From Berghia stephanieae (Eukaryota > Mollusca > Gastropoda > Nudibranchia > Aeolidiidae): a stretch of 64,000 bases of DNA. The position numbers and the translations under genes are program-made. This document shows, piece after piece, positions 1 through 12,241 of the stretch; position 1 is the first letter of the stretch, and each line of letters starts with the position of its first letter. The notes beneath the pieces are model-generated. The model ran no database searches. It was given only the letters and a program-made list of their open reading frames with translations, and was not told the origin of the DNA. The stretch lies in assembly GCA_034508935.3 (NCBI GenBank), contig CM067444.1, forward strand, positions 79,102,889-79,166,888, written 5' to 3'.

Positions 1-35
1 CCTGCCCCCTATGAGAGGTCAGGAACCCCACCCAG
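1..35 (-). mobile_element. Family A retroposon, 5' end only (cut by window edge)
   Basis: This matches the conserved 5' terminus of family A in antisense (cctgcccactatgggaggtc, then ccccacccag). Because the element is antisense, its body lies outside the window. Confidence 0.7.
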
Positions 36-155
36 TATTATAATATTTAAAAAGTTATCAATCTACAATGTGATAGAATTAATGAAAATTGATAATGGTA
101 CCTTTACTTTTTATATTTAAAAAAGGTCGCCAAAAGTATTTAAAAAATTATTTTG

Positions 156-296
<141 letters not shown>

Positions 297-339
297 GTTT
301 AATTGCACTTGGAGCAACTTAAGTCTATTACGCATTGTA

Positions 340-485
340 CATCACTTGCAACACTATTAGGACATTTCAGTGCCAGTAAAAAGGAGGATGATAGGAGAAA
401 AGCTGTGGATCTGAAAATAAAAGTCTCAAAGAAAAGTAAGACAAAGGGGACTGGTTCAAATAGGGAGCAGAGAATCCACGAGCCA
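340..485 (-). mobile_element. Family A retroposon, degraded 3' part
   Basis: The segment aligns with cttgcaacac, gccagtaaaaaggaag and agtaagacaaaggggaattgg of other copies, with many substitutions. It sits next to the GA microsatellite. Confidence 0.65.
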
Positions 486-1101
486 TCCATCAATGTGTCT
501 ATTTTGACATAACCTTGAATATTGTCAAAAGTTTTATAAAGAAGAGAAAAAAAACCCGACTTCCTGTATAAAGTGTTGATTTCCAGCGGACTGTGCAACA
601 CACACTTAGGTAATCAGGAGATCTGACAGAGAGCCAGTTGGATATAAACAAATAATATAAAGCAGCGAGTAAAGTTAACTGATTTTGAAATCCCAGGCCC
701 AGTTGTTAATATTCCAAAGCCCTTAAGGAATTTTCTACTGCTACGACAGACATACATTGGTGATATTCAATCAAACAATTGAAGACAAGAGATATTCAAA
801 CTTGGCAATAATGTATCTATATCATTCTCAATCTCCTTACATTGGGTGATCCCCTGAAGAAGGAATATTGCTCATTGTATGATTCAGCAAATTTAAAAAA
901 AAAAATACATTTATCAAAAGTAGATTAAATCCTATTTAAAAACATAAAATCTCAGAGGTCACAGAAATGGGCAATTTTAAAGACAAGTTGGCTATCCCAT
1001 AATTTGTCAAAGCTCATGTTCACTTTCTCTCACTGTTTAAAAGAATGTCAAAGCAAATCTTGTTCAGTACACAATGAATGCGTTTTTCATTCTACCCCTT
1101 T

Positions 1102-2119
1102 TGTTTTTAAGAGTTTTATGGCGCTTGCGACACTTTTAAGCAGCAGTAAAAAGGAAGAAAATGGGATAGTTAAACAATTTTAGATTTAAATTAAAAGCAC
1201 ACAATAAAAGTAAGACAAAGGGGAATGGTTTGTTTGTTTGTTTTTAAGAGTTTTACGGCGTTTGCAACACATTAAGGTCATATCAGAGCCAGTAAAAAGG
1301 AAGAGAAAAAGTTCTAGAATTACAATTAAAGCACCCAAAAAAGTGAAGACAAAAGGGGAATTGGTTCAAATAGGAAACAGATGTAGATTCCAAGAGCACA
1401 CTATCAAAGTACTTAGTTTGAGATCACCTAAAAGTCTCATCCAGACACAAGCACAGGTCCCCACTAAGAGGAATACACTCAAATGTTTACAAATCATATA
1501 TAATATGTATACAAAACATAATACAGTGCATAACAGAGAGGTGATTTACAAGGAAAAAAATATCATCTCCCAAAACAATAACTATACATTTGAATGTTTC
1601 CCTCTCAGCCAGGCCAGGACAAAAACAAGTAATCTCATTCCAAGACAAAGACAGAAAGCAATTTGGAAAACAGATATAGGCGGATAGAAGACACAGTAAG
1701 TACCTCCTTGCCCACTATGGGAGGTCAGGAACCCCACCCAGAAAGGGGAATGGTACAAATAGGGAACAGATATAGATCCAATAGCATACTATCATTGTGC
1801 ATAGTTTGAGATCACTTAAAAGTGTTATCCAGACACAAGCACTGGTTCCCACTAAGAAGAATACACTCAAATACTTACAATATAAATTCAAAACAAAAAA
1901 TATAAGATAACAGAGAGATGATTTAAAAGGAAAAAATATCATCTCCTAAAACAAATACATTTGACTGTTTCCCTCCCAGCCAAGGACTCTGACCACGACA
2001 AAACCCAGCAATCTCATTCCAAAACAAAGACAGTAGCAAATTGGAAAACAGATATAGGAGAATAGAAGACACAGTAAGTGCTTCCCTGCCCACTTTGGGA
2101 GGTCAGGATCCCCACAGAG
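1102..2119 (-). mobile_element. Older family A copy split by a younger copy
   Basis: The pieces 1102-1229 and 1742-2119 together make one antisense copy from the tail (gtttttaagagttttatggc) to the 5' end (gggaggtcaggatcccc). The flanks tctacccctttt and tctaacccctttaa look like its own diverged target-site duplication. Confidence 0.85.
1230..1741 (-). mobile_element. Family A retroposon nested in another copy
   Basis: This complete 512-bp antisense copy is flanked by aaaggggaatggt (1217-1229 and 1742-1754), a 13-bp duplication of the host copy's own sequence. The tail reads as (tttg)n plus tttttaagag, the complement of cttaaaaacaaac. It encodes no protein. Confidence 0.93.
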
Positions 2120-2331
2120 TCTAACCCCTTTAATCTTAAAAAAAAGACAGATCTGGTACAGTAAAAAATTTCATCCGAGTAACTTTTAGGAAACCTGAAT
2201 AGTCCATTTGTTCTTAAAACTGACCGAATAATGGCCATCACTCATATAAAATTTTAATAAAATAAAATTAATCAGTCTCTTGCCATGACAGAATTGCCAT
2301 CACCTCTTGATATGCCACTCTTCAACCATTA

Positions 2332-2794
2332 TTATGTTTGTTTTGTTTTTAAGGGTTTTACGGCGCTTGCAACACATTTAGGTCATATCAGCGCCAGTAA
2401 AAAGGAAGAAAATGGGATAGTCAAAAGTTCTAGAATTGCAATTAAAGCACCCAAGAAAAGGTAAGACGAAGGGGAATTGGTTCAAATAGGAAACAGATGT
2501 AGATTCCAAAAGCACACTAGCAAAGTACTTAGTTTGAGATCACCTAAAAGACTCATCCTGACACAAGCGCAGCTCCCCATTAAGAAGAACACACTCGAAT
2601 GTTTTCAAATTATATATAATAAGTAAACAAAACATTTGACTGTTTCCCTCCCAGTCAGGGTATCCGGCCAGGACAAAGCCAAGTAATCTCATCCCAAGAC
2701 AAAGACAGAAAGCACTTGGAAAACAGATATAGAAGAATAAAAGACACAGTAAGTGCCTCCCTGACCACTATGGGAGGTCATGAACTCCACCCGA
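2332..2794 (-). mobile_element. Family A retroposon with 13-bp target-site duplication
   Basis: The flanks tcttcaaccatta occur at 2319-2331 and 2795-2807. The copy is about 463 bp, lacking the middle segment around the TAAATC hairpin. Confidence 0.92.
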
Positions 2795-2807
2795 TCTTCA
2801 ACCATTA

Positions 2808-4860
2808 GATGCACCCAGAATTTTCTATTGCCCCTTTCTACAAAAATCCTCAGCCCAGCCAGGTACCAAAAGTATACTTTCATCCTAAAATGCAAGATAC
2901 AAGAGATTGATACCATTACAGAAAAAAAAACAAAAAAAATATTAATAATTAAAAACAAATAACAAAAGGTAAAATTGAAAAACTCTTTATATTTTAGATG
3001 GAACAAGTTAATGACAAGAGATGGTTTCCACTTCCCCAGGATGAGACAAAAGGTAGAAAAGGATGCAGAGGACCACAAAATATTGCCCATGGTCAACCTC
3101 TATGCATGCCAATATAGTCGAAAGACGTGATCATTTTTCTTATCTGACATGGTGAAAAGTTATTGAAAACACAGGTTTCCACTCCTCAGCCATGAGACTA
3201 TAGAGGAAAAGAGAGTCAAAAACCGTGTAATGTTGCCTGAAATTGTCGAAAAATGTGAACACCAAAGACACTGGGACAAGCAAAATTGAAAGATAAATCC
3301 TGAATCACATCTACTCTGAAGATTTTAATGCTGGTATTTTTTCCCACTTAGTAAAAAAAAAAAGATGTTTTAAGATTATATTTGGCATTGTACCACAAGT
3401 CATGTAACTCATTTCATAAATATATCAAATAGTATTTATCATCCCCATCATCAAAGTGATGAAATAGATGAAATAACTTCCATTTGTCACTGCACTGAAG
3501 ATGAATTTCTAACTTTCACAATTACAGCTTTGAGCGTGAATCTCAAATGAAAGGAAGAAAAAAATATCATGAAACGCATTCAATTACAAAAGTTTATTTT
3601 AAGGATCATGGTCATTATTGAAAATGAAATGAAAAGGACGTTTCAGAAACAATATATGTCCTTTCATAATTTGAATGTCACAAGAGCATTATAACTGCTA
3701 TCCCTAAACGACTCACAACAATGAGTGGTTAGCATTATGTGTCTCAGGTTACAAGATTTTGCTCATAATCTATAATTCCTTTTGATACGACTCATTAACC
3801 AAAACGCAACATATTATAAATATAAAAGATGACCATTCTAAATTATAAATAAACATAGAGGAATGAATCAGTTGAGACAAAAAAAAATGGTCAAATCTAC
3901 AAAAATGTCAATGTCATGATTAATAAAAAAAAACAATAAACATAATTTTTTTTTTTAAATGTTTTCTGGAATGTTTCATGCAAAATTTTGATCAGCACTA
4001 AACGATTTATAAAATCAGCGTTCAATATGTCCACCACGTGGAATACCTCATCATTTAAATTCAACACAAATTTAGTTTTCAATCATGATAACACGTGACC
4101 CATTGTCTCAAATTAATATGATGATTATGATGGATGATTTAGATGATGAGAGATTGATTTTATAGCCAAGAATTGGTTTAAGTATGTCATATTGAACACA
4201 GCGGAATCCTCATAAAGCCAACACTGCTGAACCAGAAAGACAGGTTGAGTTTCCCCAATGATTGGAACACACTTAGATAAAGTACAGAAAATTTGAGACC
4301 AACAAGAGGTGTTGCAGAAGTTGACTTTATGTGGAATTTCACTGTAGAAATAATGGTATTTAAGAAACGAAAATTCATTTTTTTCTTATTTGCATTTGTG
4401 ATCATTATAGTTTTAATTGTTCAGTCACTTTCTAACATCTGGCATACGCTGAAATGATACCATGGTGAGGCAATGGGTCATATTGTTACAGTGAATGACA
4501 TAGTCAGATGGTGAAAAGGTTTGAACTGAGATATTGCCAAGTTTAGTTAGAAGGTCAATTTTTATCAAAAATGAGCTCTTGTCATAAATGATTTAATCAA
4601 CTCTTTTTGTACATCTGCAGGAAAGTATCAAAACTTAATTTCACTTCTAAATATTTTTTACAGCTAGTCAAGTTGAAAAATTATGAAATTTGAGAAAAGT
4701 TGCTGGATACCTTTCCCATACATCTGACCATAACTTCATGAAAATTCACCTAATTGACTTCAAATAAAGATTAAAATGCTCTGGTGAGCATATTCTTTCA
4801 GAAGATGCAAAAATATGAAAATCCAAAATTTTCACCTTCCGACTGATTATGTCATGTACT
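2808..4860. other. Gene-free AT-rich stretch
   Basis: No exon, RNA gene or mobile element was recognised. It holds short homopolymers only. Confidence 0.5.
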
Positions 4861-5090
<230 letters not shown>

Positions 5091-6204
5091 GCAAACTCTG
5101 CGAATGAAAATCTGGAAAACCTGCACTCACAGCCATCTTTGCTGTGATGTTTTGAACAATCTTATCATCGTCTGCTTCCTGCAACCATCAAATGCAGGAC
5201 AAGCCATTTAGATATGGAACTAAGCATCCTTATTTTGAGGCTAAAAATGACAAATATATTAATTCACAATTAATTAAACAACCAATCAGAAACAAAACAA
5301 AAACAAAAAAAAGGTAGCGGTTCAGAAATAAAAACCATTGCTCAAAAAGAAAAGTATCTTAAACACATAATCATATTATTATATTATTATATAACAAAGA
5401 TAACTCATGTAAAGAGGGACAGGAATAAATAACACTGAAGCAGGTTTTTACACAAGCAAAAAAAAACAACAGCAAAAAGTGAAATAAACAAATCCCATTA
5501 GATATCAAGGAATTGAAATTACAGTGTAGCTTAATTATTGCAAATAGCTTGGAGCCAGCATTGTGTCAGGGATTTCCAAACTGGAAGAATTTAGAAATCT
5601 CGAATCGAGCACAGGGAATCATTAACATATAATATTTCAATCATATCAAATATGGTCTATCACCTCAAAACATTATCATTTAAGGGGTAAAGCACATGGC
5701 AAAAATTGTTTTATTGTAAAAATGAAGGGTTTTAGGTTTTATCACTTTAAAAACATGTACCTTTATTCTCCACTGGAAAAAGAAAAATTTAGCCCAAGTT
5801 TACTTTTTGGACAACAAAATCATTTTTTTTTTCGATATCTAAATCACCCCGTCACAATACTGATTTGAGGCAGTGGGTCACATATTCCATACTCCAGATT
5901 TCTGAACTACATCGTATGTGGATAGTTTGAACAATAATTGGAATTAAACCAGGATCAGTAGAAGCTTGGTGAAACAATTAAAAAAAAAAAAAAAGCTTTT
6001 GACACAATAATTGACATACTGTAGTAAAAAGTGGGAATGTAGTCCACCTTAAATCATCGAGAATAATATACAAATTTAAAGTGTGTAATATGAAAATATA
6101 AAAAAGTAAACTTGCAACACAACTGTAAGTTTTGGATCGTCACTAGTACCGCAGAAGGGGACAACTAAGGCCAGTTGGGGTGACAAAATTCAGCCCCGAA
6201 ATGT

Positions 6205-6442
6205 TTGTTTTTGTTTTTAAGGGTTTTACGGCGCTTACCACACATTAAGGTCATATCAGTGCCAGTAAAAAGAAAGAAAATGGGATAGTAAAACGTTATA
6301 GAATTACAATTAAAGCACAAAAGAAAAAGGTGAGACAAAGGGGAATTAGTTCAAATAGGGAACAGATGTAGATTCCAAGAGCACACCGTCAAAGTACTTA
6401 GTTTGAGATCACCTAAAAGTCTCATCCAGACACAAGCACAGT
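6205..6442 (-). mobile_element. 5'-truncated family A retroposon
   Basis: Only the 3' 238 bp of the family are present, flanked by perfect 12-bp repeats gccccgaaatgt (6193-6204 and 6443-6454). The truncation point joins the target directly, as in incomplete reverse transcription. Confidence 0.93.
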
Positions 6443-6826
6443 GCCCCGAAATGTGTTCCCATATTGAAAATTATTAAACAAATATGGTAAAATGTACATC
6501 ATTTGATAGATTTCACCCTTCCATTCTTTATATGATAAATCTTGACACTGAAATAACCTGTCCGATGTCTTTGTCTTCTAAAGTGTCCAGAAGGTGCAAT
6601 CTAACAATTGATGTACATTTTACTGTTTGTTTAATAATTAATCAATTTGGGGGCACACTTGGGGCTGGTCTTAGTCAAGCCATTCCACGGTCCAATAAAC
6701 ATGAAAGTCCTCATTCCTATCAATCCTGACAGTCTCTACAACAAATCAAAAAGGGAGCAGCAAAAAATGAGACTGAGCAGTTAGCAAATAGTTACAGTGC
6801 ATCAGGGATATATCAACATTATGCTT

Positions 6827-7296
6827 GTTTTTATGTTTTTAAGGGTCTTACAGCGCTTGCAACACATTTAGGTTATATCAGCGCCAGTAAAAAGGAAGAA
6901 AATGGGATAGTCAAATTCTGGAATTACAATTAAAGCACCCAAGAAAAAGAAAGACAAAGGGAAACTGGGAACAAATAGGGATCAGATGTAGATTCCAGAG
7001 CGTACCACCAACGTACTTAGTTTGAGATCCGGACATGAGGAATACACTCAAATGCTTCCATTATACATTTAAAATAACAAATACATAAAAGAGAGATGAT
7101 TTACAAGGACAAAAATATCATCTCCCAAAACATTAACTATGCATTTGACTGTTTCCCTCCGGCCAGGCCCAGGACAAAACCAAGTAATCTCATTCCAAGA
7201 CAAAGACAGAAAGCAAACTGGAAAAAAGCTATAAGGGGATAGAAGACACAGTAAGTGCCACCCTGCCCACTATGGGAGGCCAGGAACCCCACCCAG
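6827..7296 (-). mobile_element. Family A retroposon
   Basis: A nearly full copy runs from the tail at 6827 to the 5' end ggaaccccacccag. The flanks contain attatgctt and attatatgctt, an imperfect duplication, and part of the body near 7030 is deleted. Confidence 0.85.
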
Positions 7297-7691
7297 AATA
7301 TTATATGCTTATATCAACGTCAAAGTTCCAATGTTTTGCTACACAATATTAGCGAAAAATGATTTTTTAATAAATTAACACACATTTGACTGGAAGATGT
7401 GTATATCAACATCGCTATTTTATCCTTAAGATAATAATTGATCTGTGGGATACAAAACAAGAGATTATTGACCAGTGAGAACCAGCGAAGAGTGGAAAAA
7501 TACTCCTCCTCTTCACACCCCCCCCCCCCCCCCCAATTTCAAATTAGTGCATGTCACAAATATAAGTTTTAGAGAAACCTGTTTAAGGGCTAAATGAAAA
7601 CTTTCCCGTTGAAACAGAGTCAAAAGAACAAGTCATTATCAATAAAACTGTTGATATCAACAGGGAAGTGTCCATCAATACAATCCTAGAT

Positions 7692-8180
7692 TGTTTTTAA
7701 GTGTTTTACAGCGCTTGCAACACATTAAGGTCATATCAGCGCCAGTAAAAAGGAAGAAAATGGGACAGTAAAAATTTCTAGAATTACAATCAAAGTACCC
7801 AAGAAAAAGGAATACAGAGGAGCATTTACTTCAAATAGAGAAGAGATGTAGATTCCCAGAGCATCCTATCAGTGTTCTTTGAGATCACCTAAACGTCTCA
7901 TCCAAACGCAAGCACTGGTCCCCACTAAAAGGAATTCACTCAAATGTTTACAAAATTTGTAACAAAAATAATATAGAGCACAACAGAGAGATGATTTACA
8001 AGGAAAAAAATCATCTCCCAAAATTATAACTATACATTCAATTGTCTCCCTACCACCCAGGGCCAGGACAACACTAGGTAAACTTACGACAAAGACAGAA
8101 AGCAATTGGAAAATAGATATAGGGCAGAGAAGACACAAGTACCTCCCAGCCCACTATGGGAGGTTGGGAACCCCACCCAG
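7692..8180 (-). mobile_element. Family A retroposon
   Basis: A full copy whose flanks acaatcctagat and acaatctttgat match at 10 of 12 bases. Internal substitutions are more frequent than in the copies at 1230 or 44507, suggesting greater age. Confidence 0.87.
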
Positions 8181-8192
8181 ACAATCTTTGAT

Positions 8193-9724
8193 GAATCAAA
8201 AGAGAGCTTGATTCAGGTGATGAAGAAAAAACAGTCCTGCCCTGATTGATAATATCACCAAAACTAAACTGACAAAGTAGGTTACTAGATGATCCCTGCA
8301 GAAGCAGATCATAATCATTATTTCTTCAAACCCAATCCAGCAATATCTTCATCTTCTTCAATATTGGCCTCTTTTAAGACCCACAAAACTGATTGACGTT
8401 ATTTGAAATGTTATATTTGTCATTGGTATTTATCAATTATCCCAACAGACACTTAAATCTACATTTTACCAATGTCACAACGATGACAGTATATCCGTCC
8501 TGCACTGTACCACTCATTCATACATTCCAGTGGCAATTACATTAAAACTGGATGAAAATGCCTACAGCACATACACTTTTACATGAATATGAATTTATGT
8601 AGAATTGTAAAAAAATATACATAAAGGGAGGACGGATTCTGTGCTAAAACAGGACTAGACTAATGATATGCGCCATCAAACGAAAACCAGTGTTAATAAA
8701 CCAATCACACACTTAGGCAGCTTGATTAATTCATGAAAGAAGATCTTTATAAAATAAAGGGATAAAGCTGCAATAGTCTGTCAGTGCGAGCAACTCGATA
8801 AATGTGTATGCATTGTTCCCAAAAATAACAACAACAAAATAAATAAAATTAGTCGTTATGCGAGATTTGAGTACAAATCTTTTAAAATACAATTTGACAT
8901 ACACCCCCTTGTGATATGAAAATTCAATCAGGATTTTTATATCAAATTAATGAAGTCTTGAAAAAAAGTTTTAAGAATTCATCAATACTTTCTTGAAAGC
9001 ATTGAATTCTTGGTTCTTAAATATGTGACTTTATAGCTTGGTTTTCGATAAAGTTTCTATCTTTTTAAAACTACACTAAACAGATAAGTGAAACAAAGCA
9101 AACTACGAAATAATAGAAGTAAATAGCAGTCATGGCCAAAACAACATGCATTTTCACAAAGGTGTTTAAAGCACACAAAAATACCAATCGAAAACAATTT
9201 TTTTTTAAAACGGAATATTACCAACTTCTGTAAAAATGAAAATCATGCACAAAATTTTTTATAAATTTGGTGACAATGTGAAATTCATAAAAATATAATA
9301 AGATTTAATTGTTTTATCAGCTATAGCTGTGAAAACGTTAAAAGGGTCCATGAAAGGACAAAATAAATGATCAACATTTATAATAATAAGAGTGCTCACA
9401 ATTGGCAGTCCAAACTACATATGTAATTATAAAATGCATGCCATGAAGCTTGACTTCTGTTAATAAAAAAAAAAAAAAAAAAAACATAAACAAAAATGGT
9501 TAAAAGTCACAAATTTTGTCATTAACTTTTGACAATGTAGTCATTATTTAACAAAATGTATTTTAATATTTCAGAGAGCACCTTCTTTCTGGTCATACTG
9601 TACGATTTTAACAAATCATAACTGCAAAAATAATTTGAATAACCCAAATAAACTTATAAGCCATCTATTTTATTTTTATGATAAAAATCATTTCTCTTGG
9701 CTTGGCTTAATTAAAGCACAACCA
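8193..9724. other. Gene-free AT-rich stretch
   Basis: Nothing recognised beyond homopolymer runs such as poly-A at 9467-9484. Confidence 0.5.
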
Positions 9725-10085
9725 AAATTTTTTTTGTTTTTGTTTGTTTGTTGCTTTAGGTCTCTTCCAACACAATTGAGGTTATATGAGAGACCGCTGA
9801 AACAAAAAAACAAGCAATCTAACAAAAATAGTACAAATGTAAATCAAAATCATAACCTAAAGATATCATAAGCTAAATTATAAATAACCAAGAACAAACA
9901 GGCAGGAGATTTACAGAAAAAAAAATATCCCCTGTCAAAAATACAATCACAAACCAAAGAAGCAGGATAGGCTAGTAAAGAGAAGAAGAAACGACATCAC
10001 TATCGGATCGTACACCCATGCGAACATCATAGGTATATGATTCAAGGGTGATGCTCCCATCCAACCACCCGCCACAACCAAAATC
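9725..10085 (-). mobile_element. Diverged relative of family A (family D)
   Basis: It has the same layout as family A in antisense: a gttt-rich tail, a terminal hairpin ggtctct/agagacc (9759-9765 with 9789-9795), then a block complementing ataaattttt-type spacers and a CAGGGGAT/ATCTCCTG hairpin (near 9911-9940). The loops match family A but the stems differ. The 5' border is approximate. Confidence 0.65.
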
Positions 10086-12241
10086 AACTCACTTCCAATT
10101 CTAAGATTTATGAAAAAAAGGACTCATATTACATTATAGAATCTTTTATACGGCAAAACAAACAGTTTGTACACAGTTGGATAAATATGGAATGAATGAA
10201 GGAATGACAATAAATACAAAGAAAAACAAATCGTAAACTGAATTGACTGAAATGAAATTGTCACACATCATTGAGCAAATATATCACTATCATATCACTT
10301 ATAAATAAAAATGCAATGTCATAAATCAAAGGGGAAAAATAATTAAATTGATTCAAAAATTGACAAATGGTAACGAACATGAAAAGTGCTTGTTTAACAA
10401 AAATACCAAAAGTAAATAATTCAGATTTCAAAGACATCAGACCTTTTGGCAGGTGCAATTTAACCAATTCTCTTAACATCAAATTCCAACAAAATTTAAA
10501 ACTTATTGATCCACGAAAAAAACACAAAATAGAAAAATCGTCCAAAAGCAGAAATTTTTATCATTAGCAAACTTAATTATTATTAAAACAATCAGGAGTA
10601 ATAATGATTTTTATTCAAGCTACAACTCTGTTTTTGGTCAATCTGTTGTGCACTTCAGAGATGCAAAAGAAAAATTATTAGGCTCCTTTAGAGCAGATGC
10701 TTTGTGATTTCAACTCGGATAAGACCTAACAGTAAGTAAAACAAAATACTGAAGGGGAAAATTCATAACTGGCACTTTTTGATTTTTTTTTAAATTCTGT
10801 ATAAAGAGTACAGGGACATAGAAGTACACCAACAACCTGTACAAAATTCAAACGATCTTAGGGATATCAAGCAAAATGACAGCTGTCGTATGACAGAAGT
10901 ATAGATCAGATAAGGCAGTGACGTAGTTTTCAGTCCCATAATTCATCTCTTACCCTTATTAATTTCCCAAGACAAGATTATTTAGATAATTATCTGAAAA
11001 ATTGTGTATGATACAATATCAAAGCAAGAAAGAAAAATACAGGACAAAAAAAAAAAACATCTCAAAGGAAAAAAAATCAGTCATCCTCAACTGGAGATTA
11101 TTCACCTCTGTTTGCCCCATTGTTTTTTGTATTCTTTTTCTAGGCAATAAAATTAATAATTAAAAAACTATTTTAAAAAATGGACCTCGTACAAGGCTTC
11201 ATTGGTACACAATTTTTTTTTTTTAAATGGATTCTGCACATTTGAGGAGTTTGTAAATGTTCAAATTTCACACACCAAAATGTCCAATGCCATTACAGAA
11301 CAAAACATGATTATTGAAAAAGAAAAAAAAACAAAAACAAACAAAATAGAATACCACTTGTCAAGTCAAAATAAAATAGATTTCTAATTAAAAAAATTTG
11401 GTCACAATATATGGAATAATAAATAAAACGTTCATATCTTCAAGTAACGTCATTGATAAATGATTTAACCCCCCCCCCCCCCCCCCAATAAAAAAACAAA
11501 CAAACAAAAAAAAAAAAAAAAAAAGACAAACTCTAATTTTCTAAACAACCAAAACAATCGTTGTAACTTTATGCTAAACGTCCCATGCAATGGGAAATCA
11601 ACAAAACATAAAAATGGAACACAATGCAATTAGCTACAAAGTCAAATCAAAGAAATAAATATCTCAACATTGGAATGTTGAAAAGCCAATAATCAAAACA
11701 AAAATGATAATCACTTCACACAAAAACAAATTGTTTTTAATTAAAATTTCTTTGTCTATTGTTATATGGTTGTAAACTATAAATAAAAAATAAAATTTTT
11801 ATGAATCATAATAATATAAAATAATAATAAGTTATCTTACGTAGAAGCTTTTGATGAGATAATCAAACATACGATTTCCAAATTTGACTGAAAACTGCAA
11901 ACTGGTTGTGGTTTCTACAACACTATAAATTCATATATGATAAAATGTCGCCTTATTTCTGCTTCCAATGTCATGCACACTACACAAAATAATTGGAGTA
12001 ATCCAATGTTGTTATCTCAGCATTACATACTTTTAAAAGAGCACTTCAAAATTTTTGAACAAAAAACAAAACATTAACACAACATACGAGCCAATCTTTC
12101 ACACAATTGGACAAGCAATATCTGAGCATCATGAAAAAATAAATTAAAAAAAAAAAGCAGGGGTAAAAATATCATTGCTGTCTGTAGTATGGTAAAAAGA
12201 TATGATTGAAACAAAAAAAAAAAAAAAATGATGAGAGGTCA
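10086..12241. other. AT-rich stretch 3' of unc119
   Basis: It probably includes the UNC119 3' UTR near its right edge. Poly-C (11468-11486) and poly-A runs occur; no other gene is seen. Confidence 0.5.

Noticed and set aside
1238-1687. A 149-codon ORF
   Set aside because: It lies within the antisense strand of a family A copy; other copies break the frame.
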